Shown in pieces: positions 49,705 to 58,812 of a stretch of 64,000 bases of DNA. The notes beneath the pieces are model-generated. The model did not search any database. It was not told where the DNA came from and saw only the letters and a program-made list of their open reading frames with translations. Location of the stretch: contig NZ_WTYJ01000004.1 in assembly GCF_009827305.1 (NCBI RefSeq), positions 248,001-312,000 on the forward strand, written 5' to 3'. The position numbers and the translations under genes were made by a program. This stretch comes from Croceibacterium xixiisoli (GTDB taxonomy: Bacteria > Pseudomonadota > Alphaproteobacteria > Sphingomonadales > Sphingomonadaceae). How positions within the stretch are numbered: position 1 is the first letter of the stretch; every line of letters starts with the position of its first letter.

Positions 49705-52700
49705 ATGACATCGATATGTTCACGAAGTGGCGCGTCAGCGTCCGTTTACGCTCGCCTGAAGCTCGGCAGCGCACTGGCGCCCATGGCTATCGGCCTTGTT
49801 GCGTTTGCGTCGCCGGCATCCGCGGCCAATGAATGCGGGATCGCGCCCGCGGGCGGCGGCACCGTGATCTGCGATGCAGACACATCTTATGCCTCTGGCA
49901 TTTCCTATCCCGCGCAGGCCGATGGCCTGGTCGTGCAGCTGGAAAATGGCGTTTCCATTGCGACGACGGCGGATAACACCGGTGGCGTCTCGATCGGCGG
50001 GCTCGGCACCGGAGCGATCGCTCTGAACGGAGCCGGCGGCACAGTCGCAACCTCGGGTGCGAATTCGCATGGGGTCGAACTGACCAGCGTGGCCGGCCCG
50101 GTTTCGGTCACGGTCGGTAATGTGTCGACCTCCGGCGCCCTTTCTGGCGGCGTGCGGGCCCTCGGCGGCATCGATGGCGACGTGACGGTCGTCACCGGCA
50201 ATGTCACGACCACGGGTCTGGAAGGCAGCAGCTTCTTCTTCCTTCCCAATTCCACCGGCATCACCGCCACCGCCGCGGGCACCGGCAATGTCGCTGTGAC
50301 CTCTGGTGCCATCAGCACCGCCGGCGTGGGCGCACGCGGCGTCAACGCTAGCGCAGCAGCAGGCGATGTCACGGTCACCACCGGCGCCGTCACCACCACC
50401 GGCAGCAATGCGGTTGCTGTCGCTGCCAACAGCGATACCGGCAATGTCAGTGTCACCACCACCGGTGCCGTCAACACCAGCGGCGACAGTGCGAAGGGCA
50501 TTTACGCCACCGCCCGCAACGGCAGCGCCGCAGTGTCGGCCACAACCGTCACCACCGCCGGCTTCAACGCCACCGGTATCGAAGCGCTTTCCGGCGAAGG
50601 CGGCAGCACCGTCGATTTCGATGAGGTCTCGACTGCGGGCACATTGGCGACCGGCGTGATCGCGGGTTCGACCGGCGGCGATGTCACCATCACCGGCGGC
50701 GATGTGACCGCGACAGGTGCCGTCTCCTCGGCCATCTATGGCTATTCCGACAGTGGCGCTGTCACCGTCACCACCACCGGCGATGTCGCATCGACCGGCC
50801 GTGGCGGCTTCGGCATCTACGCCGCTTCGACAACCGGTGACGTTGCGGTTTCAGCCAATAATGTCTCGACAGTGGCCGCCGATGCGGCAGACACTGCGAC
50901 CAGCCGCAGCGCGATCTATGCAGAAGGCGCCAATGCCAGCGTCACTGTGACGGGCACGGCCGCCATGGCCGGCCAGGCGCTTTATGGTGGTCCGGCCAAC
51001 GCCGTCACGGTCATCGCCACGGATGGCAACGCCGTGGCTGACGTTCGCAATATCACCTCGACCGGTGCAACATCGCAGGCGCTCAATGTAACCGCCACGG
51101 GCAATGCGACAGCAACCGTGCGCGGTGCGGTTTCGGCCACCGGTACCGGTGCCGACGCGGTGTTCGTCGATGCTGGTGACAGGGCCGTTGTCACTGTCGC
51201 CACAGGTGGCACGATCGCTTCGACCAATGGCAATCTGATCACCGTGAATTCGGTCAATGGCGCCACGATCAACAATGCCGGCGTGCTGGGCGCTGCCCAG
51301 AACGGCTACACCCTAGCTGTCACCGGCGGCCCGGCCGTCATCAACAACAGCGGCACCCTGCGCAGCGATATCCTGCTGACCGCCGGCAATGACGTCGTGA
51401 ACAACAGTGGCCAGTTCGTGCTGGCTGAAAATCCGGACTTCGGCGCCGGCAATGATGTCTTTAACAACACCGGCACGGTTGCCCTCGTCAGCGGACGCAC
51501 CACCGCCGGAACCATGACCATGACGGGGCTGGAACAGTTCAACAACTCCGGCCTGGTGGACCTGCGCAATGGGGTCAGCGGTGACAGGCTGGTCCTGCCC
51601 GGTGCCTTCACCGGTTCGGGTGCGTCCCGGCTTGGTCTGGATGCCAACCTCGGCACCGGCGCGTCCGATCGCCTTGTCGTGGGCGGAGCCGCCACGGGCA
51701 GCACAACCATTCTGATCAATCAGACCGGTACCGATGCGCTGTTCAATCCCGGCACGACCCTGGTGCAGGCTGGAGCCGCTTCGTCGGCCAATGCCTTCAA
51801 CCTTGGCGGCGCCGGCGGCGGAATGGATGCCGGTCTCGTCCGCTATGACGTGGTCTACAACCCGACCAACTTCTCCTACAGCCTGGTGGGTGGTCCCAGC
51901 GACGCGGCCTATCGCACGCTGAACTATGTGGAAGGCGTTCGCAGCGTCTGGCTGAAATCGGCAGATGTCATCGGCACGCAGCTGCAGGTCCGCCGTGACG
52001 AGCTCTGGGCGCGGGGTGAAGGTGAAACCAGCGGCAAGGTCTGGGTCCAGATGCATGCCTCGGTCGATGACCGTGACAATGGCGGCAATTTCTCGGCCTT
52101 CGGCGCAACGCGTGGCGTCAATACCGGCTACAAGCAGGATTACTTCGGTGGTCAGGTCGGCCTCGACATCGGTGGCGGCAGCGGTGAACGCGGCGGTTTC
52201 GCCTTCGGCGTGACCGGCGGTTACATCTCGTCGCCGATGCGATTTGACAACTCGGCTGACGCGATCGACTTCGATGTGGTCAATGTCGGCGTCTATGGCA
52301 GCTTCACCAGCGGCAATGTGTTCATCAATGGTCTGGCCAAGTATGATTATTACTGGGCAGAGGGACACAGCGAAGCTGGCGGTTTCCGCAACAAGTGGAA
52401 GGGTGACGCCTATGGCGGCCGTGTCGAAGCTGGCATTCGCTTCGGCAATGACAGCTTCTATGCCGAACCGGCGGTGAGCCTGGCCTATGTCAAATCGGAT
52501 CTCGACAGCTTTGCCTCGCAAGGTGTCGCCGTAAACTTCGACGATGAGGATGGGCTGCGTGGACGTGCAGGCGCACGTCTGGGCACGATGATGAACATCT
52601 TCGGCGCAAAGGCATCGATCTATGCAGGGGGCAACTATGTTCACGAATTCAAGGGACGCGATCGCGTTACCTTCGTGAGCGGCGGCCAGACGCTGACCTT

Positions 52701-52878
52701 CGAAAACAATCGCGTGGGCGATTACGGCGAAGCGAAGCTGGGTGTGGAAATTCTCCAGACCAACGGCGTCAGCGGTTTCCTTGAAGGGACCTATATCAAG
52801 TCCTTCAGCGACAACAGCGCCAACCGTTCCAGCATCGAAGGCGGCGGTGGCCGTGCCGGTGTGCGAATTCGCTTCTGA
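49705..52878 (+). CDS. Autotransporter (type V secretion) with repeat-rich beta-helix passenger
   Basis: This 1057-aa protein has signal peptide residues 1-~39 (ending ASPASA), a passenger and a C-terminal autotransporter beta-barrel (~750-1057; DELWARGEGETSGKVWVQMHASVDDRD... to GVRIRF). The passenger residues ~100-480 consist of ~20-25-residue degenerate repeats of the type G-V-x-V-T-T-G-x-V-x-T-x-G-x-x-x-x-G-I-x-A, as expected for a right-handed beta-helix. Passenger composition is Thr/Ser/Gly/Val/Ala. No protease, adhesin or other catalytic motif was recognised. Likely a surface adhesin or matrix protein. It is followed by a 12-bp stem and a TIGR03032-type gene. Confidence 0.88.
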   Translation: MTSICSRSGASASVYARLKLGSALAPMAIGLVAFASPASAANECGIAPAGGGTVICDADTSYASGISYPAQADGLVVQLENGVSIATTADNTGGVSIGGLGTGAIALNGAGGTVATSGANSHGVELTSVAGPVSVTVGNVSTSGALSGGVRALGGIDGDVTVVTGNVTTTGLEGSSFFFLPNSTGITATAAGTGNVAVTSGAISTAGVGARGVNASAAAGDVTVTTGAVTTTGSNAVAVAANSDTGNVSVTTTGAVNTSGDSAKGIYATARNGSAAVSATTVTTAGFNATGIEALSGEGGSTVDFDEVSTAGTLATGVIAGSTGGDVTITGGDVTATGAVSSAIYGYSDSGAVTVTTTGDVASTGRGGFGIYAASTTGDVAVSANNVSTVAADAADTATSRSAIYAEGANASVTVTGTAAMAGQALYGGPANAVTVIATDGNAVADVRNITSTGATSQALNVTATGNATATVRGAVSATGTGADAVFVDAGDRAVVTVATGGTIASTNGNLITVNSVNGATINNAGVLGAAQNGYTLAVTGGPAVINNSGTLRSDILLTAGNDVVNNSGQFVLAENPDFGAGNDVFNNTGTVALVSGRTTAGTMTMTGLEQFNNSGLVDLRNGVSGDRLVLPGAFTGSGASRLGLDANLGTGASDRLVVGGAATGSTTILINQTGTDALFNPGTTLVQAGAASSANAFNLGGAGGGMDAGLVRYDVVYNPTNFSYSLVGGPSDAAYRTLNYVEGVRSVWLKSADVIGTQLQVRRDELWARGEGETSGKVWVQMHASVDDRDNGGNFSAFGATRGVNTGYKQDYFGGQVGLDIGGGSGERGGFAFGVTGGYISSPMRFDNSADAIDFDVVNVGVYGSFTSGNVFINGLAKYDYYWAEGHSEAGGFRNKWKGDAYGGRVEAGIRFGNDSFYAEPAVSLAYVKSDLDSFASQGVAVNFDDEDGLRGRAGARLGTMMNIFGAKASIYAGGNYVHEFKGRDRVTFVSGGQTLTFENNRVGDYGEAKLGVEILQTNGVSGFLEGTYIKSFSDNSANRSSIEGGGGRAGVRIRF

Positions 52879-52885
52879 TGAATAC

Positions 52886-52914
52886 CGGGATTGCGCATAA
52901 TCTGCGCAATCCCG
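52886..52914 (+). terminator. Perfect 12-bp stem-loop between autotransporter and TIGR03032 gene
   Basis: CGGGATTGCGCA-TAATC-TGCGCAATCCCG is a perfect hairpin 7 nt after the autotransporter stop. It is followed by TTGAAGGA, which is also the next gene's ribosome site, not by a T-run. It may be a partial terminator, an RNase-processing or stability element, or control access to the downstream ribosome site. Confidence 0.6.
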
Positions 52915-52930
52915 TTGAAGGACTGTGTTG

Positions 52931-53989
52931 ATGGCCCATGCCGAAAATGCCGGGGCCATCCCCCCGAAGGTTGATTTCATCGTATCGCCGGGGCTGCCGA
53001 AATGGCTGCAACAGCACAGCACCTCGTTCGGCTTCACATCCTACCAGACCGGGCAACTGTTTCTGGTAGGATTGATGCCGGATGGCGGCATCTCTCTAAA
53101 TCAGCAGAATTATTCCCAGGCCATGGGCCTGTGCTGGGATCAGGGGCGCCTCTATCTTGCCAGCAAGTTCCAGATCTGGCGGCTGGAAAACATGCTCCGG
53201 CCGGGCCAGATCGGCAATGATCGTTTCGATGCGGTCTTCGTTCCCCGCAATGCGCACACTACGGGCGATCTGGATGTGCATGAACTGGCGGTCGATGCCG
53301 CCGGCCAGGTGATTTTCGCCAACACCAGCTTCTCCTGCCTTGCCACCGTCGACCCGGTCCACAGCTTCCGTGCCTTGTGGAGGCCTGCCTTCGTATCGGA
53401 ACTGGCCCCCGGTGATCGGTGCCATCTCAATGGCCTGGCCATGCACGACGGAGCACCCGCTTATGTGACGGTGGTTGCGCGCAGCGATGAGCCGGGAAAG
53501 TGGCGAGAGCATCGCGCCAATGGCGGCATGCTCATCGATATCAGGACCGGCAACATCCTCGCCGATGGTTTCTCCATGCCACATTCGCCCAGAGTGGTCG
53601 GAGACAAGGTTGTTCTGCTCGATTCCGGTCGCGGCTACATCGTCGAAGTGGATATCGCCAACGGATCACGCAGGAATATCGCCTTCGTCCCGGGCTTCAT
53701 GCGCGGGCTCGAAATCCACGATGGCTTTGCGATAGTGACACTCTCCAAGCCCAGATATGGCACATTTGCCGGCCTGGATCTCGACGCGGAGTTGCAGAGG
53801 CGCGGGCTGGCTCCATGGTGCGGTGTGGTGATCATCGATCTCCCCACCGGCCAAATGGTCGAATGGTTTCGGCTGGAAGGCGACATCACCGAACTGTTCG
53901 ATGTGGCGGCCATGCCATCCATCGTAGCCCCCATGTCGCTTGGGCCAAATTCAAACGAGCTGATGGATACGATAACATTCCTGCCGTGA
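52931..53989 (+). CDS. TIGR03032-family protein, function unknown
   Basis: This 352-aa protein contains FTSYQTGQLFLVGLMPDGGISL, LYLASKFQIWRLENML, AHTTGDLDVHELAVD, FANTSFSCLATV, RCHLNGLAMHDGAPAYVTVVARSD, GFSMPHSPRVVGDKVVLLDSGRG and SKPRYGTFAGL. These are the hallmarks of the conserved TIGR03032 family. The repeated short beta strands suggest a beta-propeller. No signal peptide. ATG at 52931 has AAGGA 8 nt upstream. It follows the autotransporter by 53 nt on the same strand and may act on or with a surface product. Confidence 0.82.
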   Translation: MAHAENAGAIPPKVDFIVSPGLPKWLQQHSTSFGFTSYQTGQLFLVGLMPDGGISLNQQNYSQAMGLCWDQGRLYLASKFQIWRLENMLRPGQIGNDRFDAVFVPRNAHTTGDLDVHELAVDAAGQVIFANTSFSCLATVDPVHSFRALWRPAFVSELAPGDRCHLNGLAMHDGAPAYVTVVARSDEPGKWREHRANGGMLIDIRTGNILADGFSMPHSPRVVGDKVVLLDSGRGYIVEVDIANGSRRNIAFVPGFMRGLEIHDGFAIVTLSKPRYGTFAGLDLDAELQRRGLAPWCGVVIIDLPTGQMVEWFRLEGDITELFDVAAMPSIVAPMSLGPNSNELMDTITFLP

Positions 53990-54008
53990 AGTCACCGCAT
54001 GCCCACCA

Positions 54009-54407
54009 TCACCGCCCCGCGCGCAGCACTGCCTGACGGACATTGTCTGCTACGCGTTGGGCTGCAGCGCTGTTGGCCTGCTGGTGGTCCAGCGCCTGCA
54101 CCACCACCGCGGTCTTGCGGTCCACTGCGATGCAATAGACCGTCAGCGATGCCCCGCCATTGCGCGGGCCGGATGCCAGCACGCCCAACTGATTGGGATG
54201 CAGTTGTCGCACGGTCGTTGCATAGCCCAGCGCGGTGGAGGCCTGTTGCGCGGTCGTCAGGCAATCGGCCACGCTCAGCTTGGTCGTGTCCAGCCGGTCG
54301 ACGTGATAGGACAGGCCGAACTGCTCGCCTGCCGCCACGGCCGGGGTGGTGCCGGCGGCGCTCAAGGCTGCGATGGCGGCGACGGCGGGGATGAAATTCT
54401 TGCGCAT
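54009..54407 (-). CDS. Small secreted hypothetical protein
   Basis: This 132-aa protein has a signal peptide (MRKNFIPAVAAIAALSAAGTTPAVA) and a ~105-residue mature domain with two Cys (VADCLTT, TVYCIAVD) that may form a disulphide. It shows strand/helix alternation (GLSYHVDRLDTTKLSVADCL...). It may belong to DUF6180, but I am not certain. It has the same leader ACAGGACAAC before the ATG as the kinase gene upstream. Function unknown. Confidence 0.65.
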   Translation of the reverse strand: MRKNFIPAVAAIAALSAAGTTPAVAAGEQFGLSYHVDRLDTTKLSVADCLTTAQQASTALGYATTVRQLHPNQLGVLASGPRNGGASLTVYCIAVDRKTAVVVQALDHQQANSAAAQRVADNVRQAVLRAGR

Positions 54408-54520
54408 GTTGTCCTGTCCTCACCCATGATCTGGTGAGGGGAAACGCCTTGTCCTGTTACCTGCTCCGCCGAGCGGCAGAGGAAGCGACGGGCGGAGGCT
54501 TGGCTGCGCCCGGCAGAAGA

Positions 54521-55606
54521 TCAGCCGGCATTGCCTGTCAGGGTCAGCCGCATGCCGCCATCGGCGCTCCAGGCAGGTGCCGTCCCCAGCGATGCCGCGA
54601 CAGAGCGGATCACCTGCGAACCCAGGCCCGAGCCGGCGGCGGCACGCTCGGCAGCGGCGGCATCGGCCGTGCCGTCGTCTCGGCACAATATTTGCCAGTC
54701 GTCCTGCTCCACCGTGATCGTCACGCTGATGGTCCCGTCGCGTTCCGCCAGCCCATGCTTCACGCTGTTGGAAACGAATTCATTCACGATCAGCAGCAGC
54801 GAATTGGCCAAGCCGGCTGCCACGGTGCCTTCGCTGGCGGCGATGGTCAGGGCAACACCGCCCGGCAGCAATTGCTGCAGCTCATCGCTCACTCGGCGGA
54901 ACAGCGGGGCCAGTTCCACATCGCCGCCATCGGCCGTATCGTGGAATTCGGCATGCAGCGCTGCGAGCGATCGTATCCGCGCGCCCACATCGTCGAGCGC
55001 TGTCCGCACATCCGGCGACGGGGATCGCCGCGCCTTCATCGCGATCAGTGCGCCGATGGAGGCCAGCGAATTCTTTACCCGGTGGTCGATTTCCCGCCGC
55101 AGCACCTTTTCCGCTTCCAGCGCCAGCCGCAGATCCAGTTCGCGCATCACCTGGCGCGCCAGCACCTCCAGCACCTGTCGCTGGGTGGCATCCAGCACAC
55201 GCGGCTTGTGGTCCAGCACGCATAATGTGCCGAGAGGCAGGCCGTTGGCGCCCTTCAGAATGGCCCCGGCGTAAAAGCGGAAACCCGGTTCACCCGTGCA
55301 CAACGGGTTGTCGCTCATCCTTGGATCGGCCAGCGTGTCAGGGATTTCGACGAAATCATCCTGCAGGATCACATGGCCGCACAGGCTGGTGTCCAGCGGA
55401 GTGGATCGCACGCCCAGGCCCACCTCGGCCTTGAACCACTGCCGCCCTTCATCGATGAAATTCACAACGGAAACCGGCGTTTTGCACAATTGCGACGCCA
55501 GGGCGACGATCTCGTCGAAATCCGTCTCCTGATCCGTGTCCAGAATCTGATATCGGCGCAATTCGCGCAGGCGTTCGGTTTCGCGCGGATGGAGGGCTGG
55601 TTTCAT
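54521..55606 (-). CDS. Soluble GAF-HisKA_2 sensor histidine kinase
   Basis: This 361-aa protein has no membrane segments. A GAF domain (~25-160; DEIVALASQLCKTPVSVVNFIDEGRQWFKAEVGL, GTLCVLDHKPR) is followed by a HisKA_2 dimerisation domain with His175 (REIDHRVKNSLASI). The HATPase domain has NEFVSNSVKHG and GSGLGSQVIRS. HisKA_2/HWE kinases with this GAF are common in alphaproteobacteria, often as light, redox or general-stress sensors. No response regulator is adjacent. It differs in kinase class from the GAF kinase at 23977. Confidence 0.88.
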   Translation of the reverse strand: MKPALHPRETERLRELRRYQILDTDQETDFDEIVALASQLCKTPVSVVNFIDEGRQWFKAEVGLGVRSTPLDTSLCGHVILQDDFVEIPDTLADPRMSDNPLCTGEPGFRFYAGAILKGANGLPLGTLCVLDHKPRVLDATQRQVLEVLARQVMRELDLRLALEAEKVLRREIDHRVKNSLASIGALIAMKARRSPSPDVRTALDDVGARIRSLAALHAEFHDTADGGDVELAPLFRRVSDELQQLLPGGVALTIAASEGTVAAGLANSLLLIVNEFVSNSVKHGLAERDGTISVTITVEQDDWQILCRDDGTADAAAAERAAAGSGLGSQVIRSVAASLGTAPAWSADGGMRLTLTGNAG

Positions 55607-55822
55607 CGTTGTCCTGTCAATGGCATGGGCCCGATGGCACCCCCGTCAGCCGGCCGGGGCGCCACCGTTGCGGCATCATGCCACCCATCCACAATCAGGC
55701 ATCGCTGTCGATAGCACAGTGGACATTCGTGCAAATAAAGCCGGCGCTGGCAAGATCATGAACGCGACAATTTTTTGTTCAACCGCAGTTCCCCGTTTTT
55801 CAACCGCGTCTGGCTGATTGGA

Positions 55823-57112
55823 TCAGGGGCTCTGTCGTTTCATCAGGCGGGGGGCCGTTTCGGGCATGGTCAGCAGCACTGGCAAAACACCCACGGCAAC
55901 CAGCGCGATCATCAGGCCCGGCACGGCGGGCCAGCCGGTATGCTGCAGCAGCAATTGCGCAGCATAGGGCGCAAATCCGCCGAATATCGCCGTGGCCGTG
56001 GTCGCGCCAAAGGCCAGGCCGCTCAGCCGGCCTTCGCCGGGAAATTGTTCCGCCGTGGTCACCGCGCCCACGGCGCTGACACCGCCCGCGACCACCGCCA
56101 GCACCATGGCGCCGGCCAGGGCTCCGCCATGCGATGCCCCGGCCAGCAGGGTGAACAGCGCCATCGGCAGGAATGCGCCCGCGATCGCCAGCCCGACCAG
56201 CACCGGCTTGCGCCCGATCCGGTCCCCCAGCGCGCCCACCAGCGGCGTCACCAGAATCACGGTAAAGGCGGCCAGTGTGGCCAGCCACAGCGCCTGTGCC
56301 TCGCTCAATTTGCCGACCGAGGCGAGATAGACCGGCACATAGGTGATTCCGACATAGTAGGTGATCGATCCCAGCGCCGAAATCGCGAAGCCGCGCGCGA
56401 TCCCCTTGCGATGATGGCGCAGGGCATGGATCAGCGGGCTGCGCGGCACCGATCCGGCCCCCTGCTGCCGTTCGAAATCGGGCGATTCCTGCATGCTGGC
56501 ACGGGCAATCAACACGGTTCCGGCCAGCGCTGCGCCGATCAGGAAGGGGATGCGCCAGCCCCAGGCGATCAGATCGGCATCGCTGAGCAGGGTGACCGTC
56601 AGTGCCGAGACACCGGCAGCCAGCAGCGCGCCAATCTCGCTGGCGGCGGCGGCGATGGAGGTGATCAGGCCACGGCGTTCCGCCCGCGCGCCTTCCAGCA
56701 GATAGGCGACCACGCCGGTATATTCGCCGCCGACCGAAAACCCCATCACGCAGCGGATCAGCAGCAGCGCCGCCCCGGCCGCTGCGCCGATCTGCGCCTC
56801 TGTCGGCAACATCGCGGTGGCCAGCATGGCAGCGGTCATGATCGACATCGATGCCAGCATGGTGCGCCGCCGCCCGTAACGATCCCCGATATGGCCGAAC
56901 ACCACGGCCCCGATCGGCCGCATCAGATAGGCGACGGCAAACCCGGCCAGCGTGGTCAGCACCGACAAATCACTTTCGGCGAAAAACACCCGCGACAGCA
57001 CGGTGACGAGATAGAGATAGAGCGTGAAATCATACCATTCGACGATGGTCGAAAGCGCGGCAATCGCCAGCGAGGTGCGGGAAAGGGGCGGTTGCCCGAT
57101 AGGCTGCGTGAT
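55823..57112 (-). CDS. MFS metabolite:H+ symporter (MHS family), probable AUC start
   Basis: This ~429-aa, 12-helix transporter has the MHS signatures TIVEWYDFTLYLYLV near the N-terminus, GHIGDRYGRRRTML in the 2-3 loop, GFSVGGEYTGVVAYLLEGA, and GALGDRIGRKP after helix 8. Family members import dicarboxylates, proline/betaine or shikimate. The only good ribosome site is AGGAGG at 57118-57123, 5 nt before an ATC codon (57112). The nearest ordinary in-frame start upstream is a TTG 24 codons away without a ribosome site. It is divergent from the ergothioneine operon. Confidence 0.87.
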   Translation of the reverse strand: MTQPIGQPPLSRTSLAIAALSTIVEWYDFTLYLYLVTVLSRVFFAESDLSVLTTLAGFAVAYLMRPIGAVVFGHIGDRYGRRRTMLASMSIMTAAMLATAMLPTEAQIGAAAGAALLLIRCVMGFSVGGEYTGVVAYLLEGARAERRGLITSIAAAASEIGALLAAGVSALTVTLLSDADLIAWGWRIPFLIGAALAGTVLIARASMQESPDFERQQGAGSVPRSPLIHALRHHRKGIARGFAISALGSITYYVGITYVPVYLASVGKLSEAQALWLATLAAFTVILVTPLVGALGDRIGRKPVLVGLAIAGAFLPMALFTLLAGASHGGALAGAMVLAVVAGGVSAVGAVTTAEQFPGEGRLSGLAFGATTATAIFGGFAPYAAQLLLQHTGWPAVPGLMIALVAVGVLPVLLTMPETAPRLMKRQSP

Positions 57113-57199
57113 CGTCGCCTCCTGATTTTTGCGCGGAACAAAGGGCGGATGCCGCTTGTTCAGAACCCGAGCAGTCCACTGCAACGGATGGAATACATC

Positions 57200-57817
57200 A
57201 TGCCGCTTAGAGCGATAGCACTCAATTGCACCCTTAAGCCGTCTGATGGAGAGCCATCGTCCACTGATGCCATGATCGGATTGCTGGTTTCCGAGCTGAA
57301 AAAACAGGATGTGGAGTTCAGCGAAACCATTCGCATCGCCGATCACAATGTGAAGCCGGGGGTGTTGTCGGATGAAGGAGAAGGCGATGACTGGCCGGAT
57401 ATCCGTCGCCGTATCCTGGATCATGATATTCTGATCTTCGGCACGCCCATCTGGCTGGGCCAGATGTCGAGCGTCGCCAAGCGGGTTCTCGAGCGGATGG
57501 ATGCTTTCTTGGATGAAACCGACGATTGCGGCCGAATGCCCAGCTTCGCCAAGGTCGCGGTGCTTGCTGTAGTTGGCAATGAGGACGGTGCGCACAGCAT
57601 CAGCGCCTCGGCCTTTCAGGCGCTGAACGATACGGGTTGGACCATTCCTGCTTCCGCTGTGTCCTATTGGGTGGGGGAAGCAATGGGCAGCACCGACTTC
57701 CGCGATCTGACGGAGGTACCAGATACCGTCAGCCAGACGGCGGCCATGGTCGCAGCCAATGCCGCCCATCTGGCGGGCTTGCTCCAGGGCAATCCCTATC
57801 CCGGCACACCGCAATGA
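57200..57817 (+). CDS. Flavodoxin-like NAD(P)H-dependent reductase, first gene of ergothioneine operon
   Basis: This 205-aa NADPH-dependent FMN reductase-fold protein has ALNCTLKPS (phosphate loop), a flavin-side loop ILIFGTPIWLGQMSSVAKRVLERMDAFL and AVLAVVGNEDGAHSISAS. ATG 57200 was taken; ATG 57188 is four codons upstream. It overlaps egtD by 4 nt (ATGA), so it is coupled to ergothioneine synthesis. Such a reductase is not one of the classical Egt enzymes; it may use or regenerate a related thiol or flavin. Confidence 0.82.
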   Translation: MPLRAIALNCTLKPSDGEPSSTDAMIGLLVSELKKQDVEFSETIRIADHNVKPGVLSDEGEGDDWPDIRRRILDHDILIFGTPIWLGQMSSVAKRVLERMDAFLDETDDCGRMPSFAKVAVLAVVGNEDGAHSISASAFQALNDTGWTIPASAVSYWVGEAMGSTDFRDLTEVPDTVSQTAAMVAANAAHLAGLLQGNPYPGTPQ

Positions 57818-58812
57818 ACGCGGTTACGCTGATGGGCCGCGCGGCCATGGGTTCAGTATCGGATGATTTCACCACGCCGGAACAGGCAGATTTTGCCGCA
57901 GCCGTGCAGACTGGACTGTCGCAACGACCGCGCACCATTCCTGCGCGGTTCTTTTATGATTTGCGCGGATCGGAGCTGTTCGAAGACATCACCTGCCTGC
58001 CAGAATACTACCCCACCCGCACGGAAACGGCGTTGTTGCGCCGCCATGCGGCAGATCTCGCGCGGCTGGCGGGGCAGGGGCGCCCGATCATCGAATTCGG
58101 CGCCGGGTCGGCGACCAAGACCCCGCTGCTGATCGCCGCCACGGGCGCGAGCACTTATGTGCCGGTGGATATTTCGGGCGAGTTCCTCGAACAATCGGTC
58201 GCCACATTGGCCCAGGCCCATCCGCAACTGCGGATCGTGCCGGTGGTCGGTGATTTTTCCCGCCCTCTCGATTTGCCGCAACTGAACCGCCCGCTGACCG
58301 GCTTCTTCCCCGGATCGACGATCGGCAATTTCGATCACGCCGCTGCGGTCGATTTGCTGCGCTCGTTCCGGCAGACTTTGGGCAAGGATGCGCGGCTTGT
58401 GATCGGTATCGACACGGTCAAGGATGTGCCTGTGCTGGAGGCTGCCTATGATGACGCAGCCGGTGTAACCGCCGCGTTCAATCTCAATCTGCTGCACCGG
58501 ATCAATCGCGAACTGGGCGGCACCATTCCGGTCGATGCCTTCGAACACCGCGCCGTGTGGGATGCGGCGCATGGGCGGATCGAGATGCATCTTCTGGCCA
58601 CGCGCGACGTGGAATTCCGCGCCGCTGGCCAGAACTTCACCATGCCACGCGGCGAAACGATCCATACCGAAAACAGCCACAAATATACGCTGGCCGAAGC
58701 ACGCCTGCTGGCCCGCTCATCCGGCTGGGAGCCGACCGCTTTCTGGACCGATGCTGATGGGCTGTTTGGCTTGCATGTCTGGACCGCCACCGATGATGGA
58801 GCCCAGCCATGA
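57814..58812 (+). CDS. egtD: L-histidine N-alpha-methyltransferase EgtD
   Basis: This 332-aa SAM-dependent enzyme trimethylates histidine to hercynine, the first step of ergothioneine synthesis. Motifs are ARFFYDLRGSELFEDIT, LPEYYPTRTE (65-71), the SAM loop EFGAGSATK (94-102), GFFPGSTIGNF and the C-terminal ETIHTENSHKYT segment. Length and motif order match EgtD closely. It overlaps both neighbours by 4 nt. Confidence 0.95.
   Translation: MNAVTLMGRAAMGSVSDDFTTPEQADFAAAVQTGLSQRPRTIPARFFYDLRGSELFEDITCLPEYYPTRTETALLRRHAADLARLAGQGRPIIEFGAGSATKTPLLIAATGASTYVPVDISGEFLEQSVATLAQAHPQLRIVPVVGDFSRPLDLPQLNRPLTGFFPGSTIGNFDHAAAVDLLRSFRQTLGKDARLVIGIDTVKDVPVLEAAYDDAAGVTAAFNLNLLHRINRELGGTIPVDAFEHRAVWDAAHGRIEMHLLATRDVEFRAAGQNFTMPRGETIHTENSHKYTLAEARLLARSSGWEPTAFWTDADGLFGLHVWTATDDGAQP

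Noticed and set aside
49900-51300. Repeat-like DNA that could suggest a CRISPR array or satellite
   Set aside because: Repeats are degenerate, in frame and encode a beta-helix passenger; there are no constant-length spacers and no cas genes.
51313-53037. 574-codon minus-strand frame opposite the autotransporter barrel
   Set aside because: The autotransporter barrel on the plus strand is unmistakable; the opposite translation has no recognisable domain.
55775-57187. Upstream extension of the flavodoxin-like reductase frame across the MHS transporter gene
   Set aside because: The extension is antisense to a 12-helix transporter; family homology begins only at about 57200.
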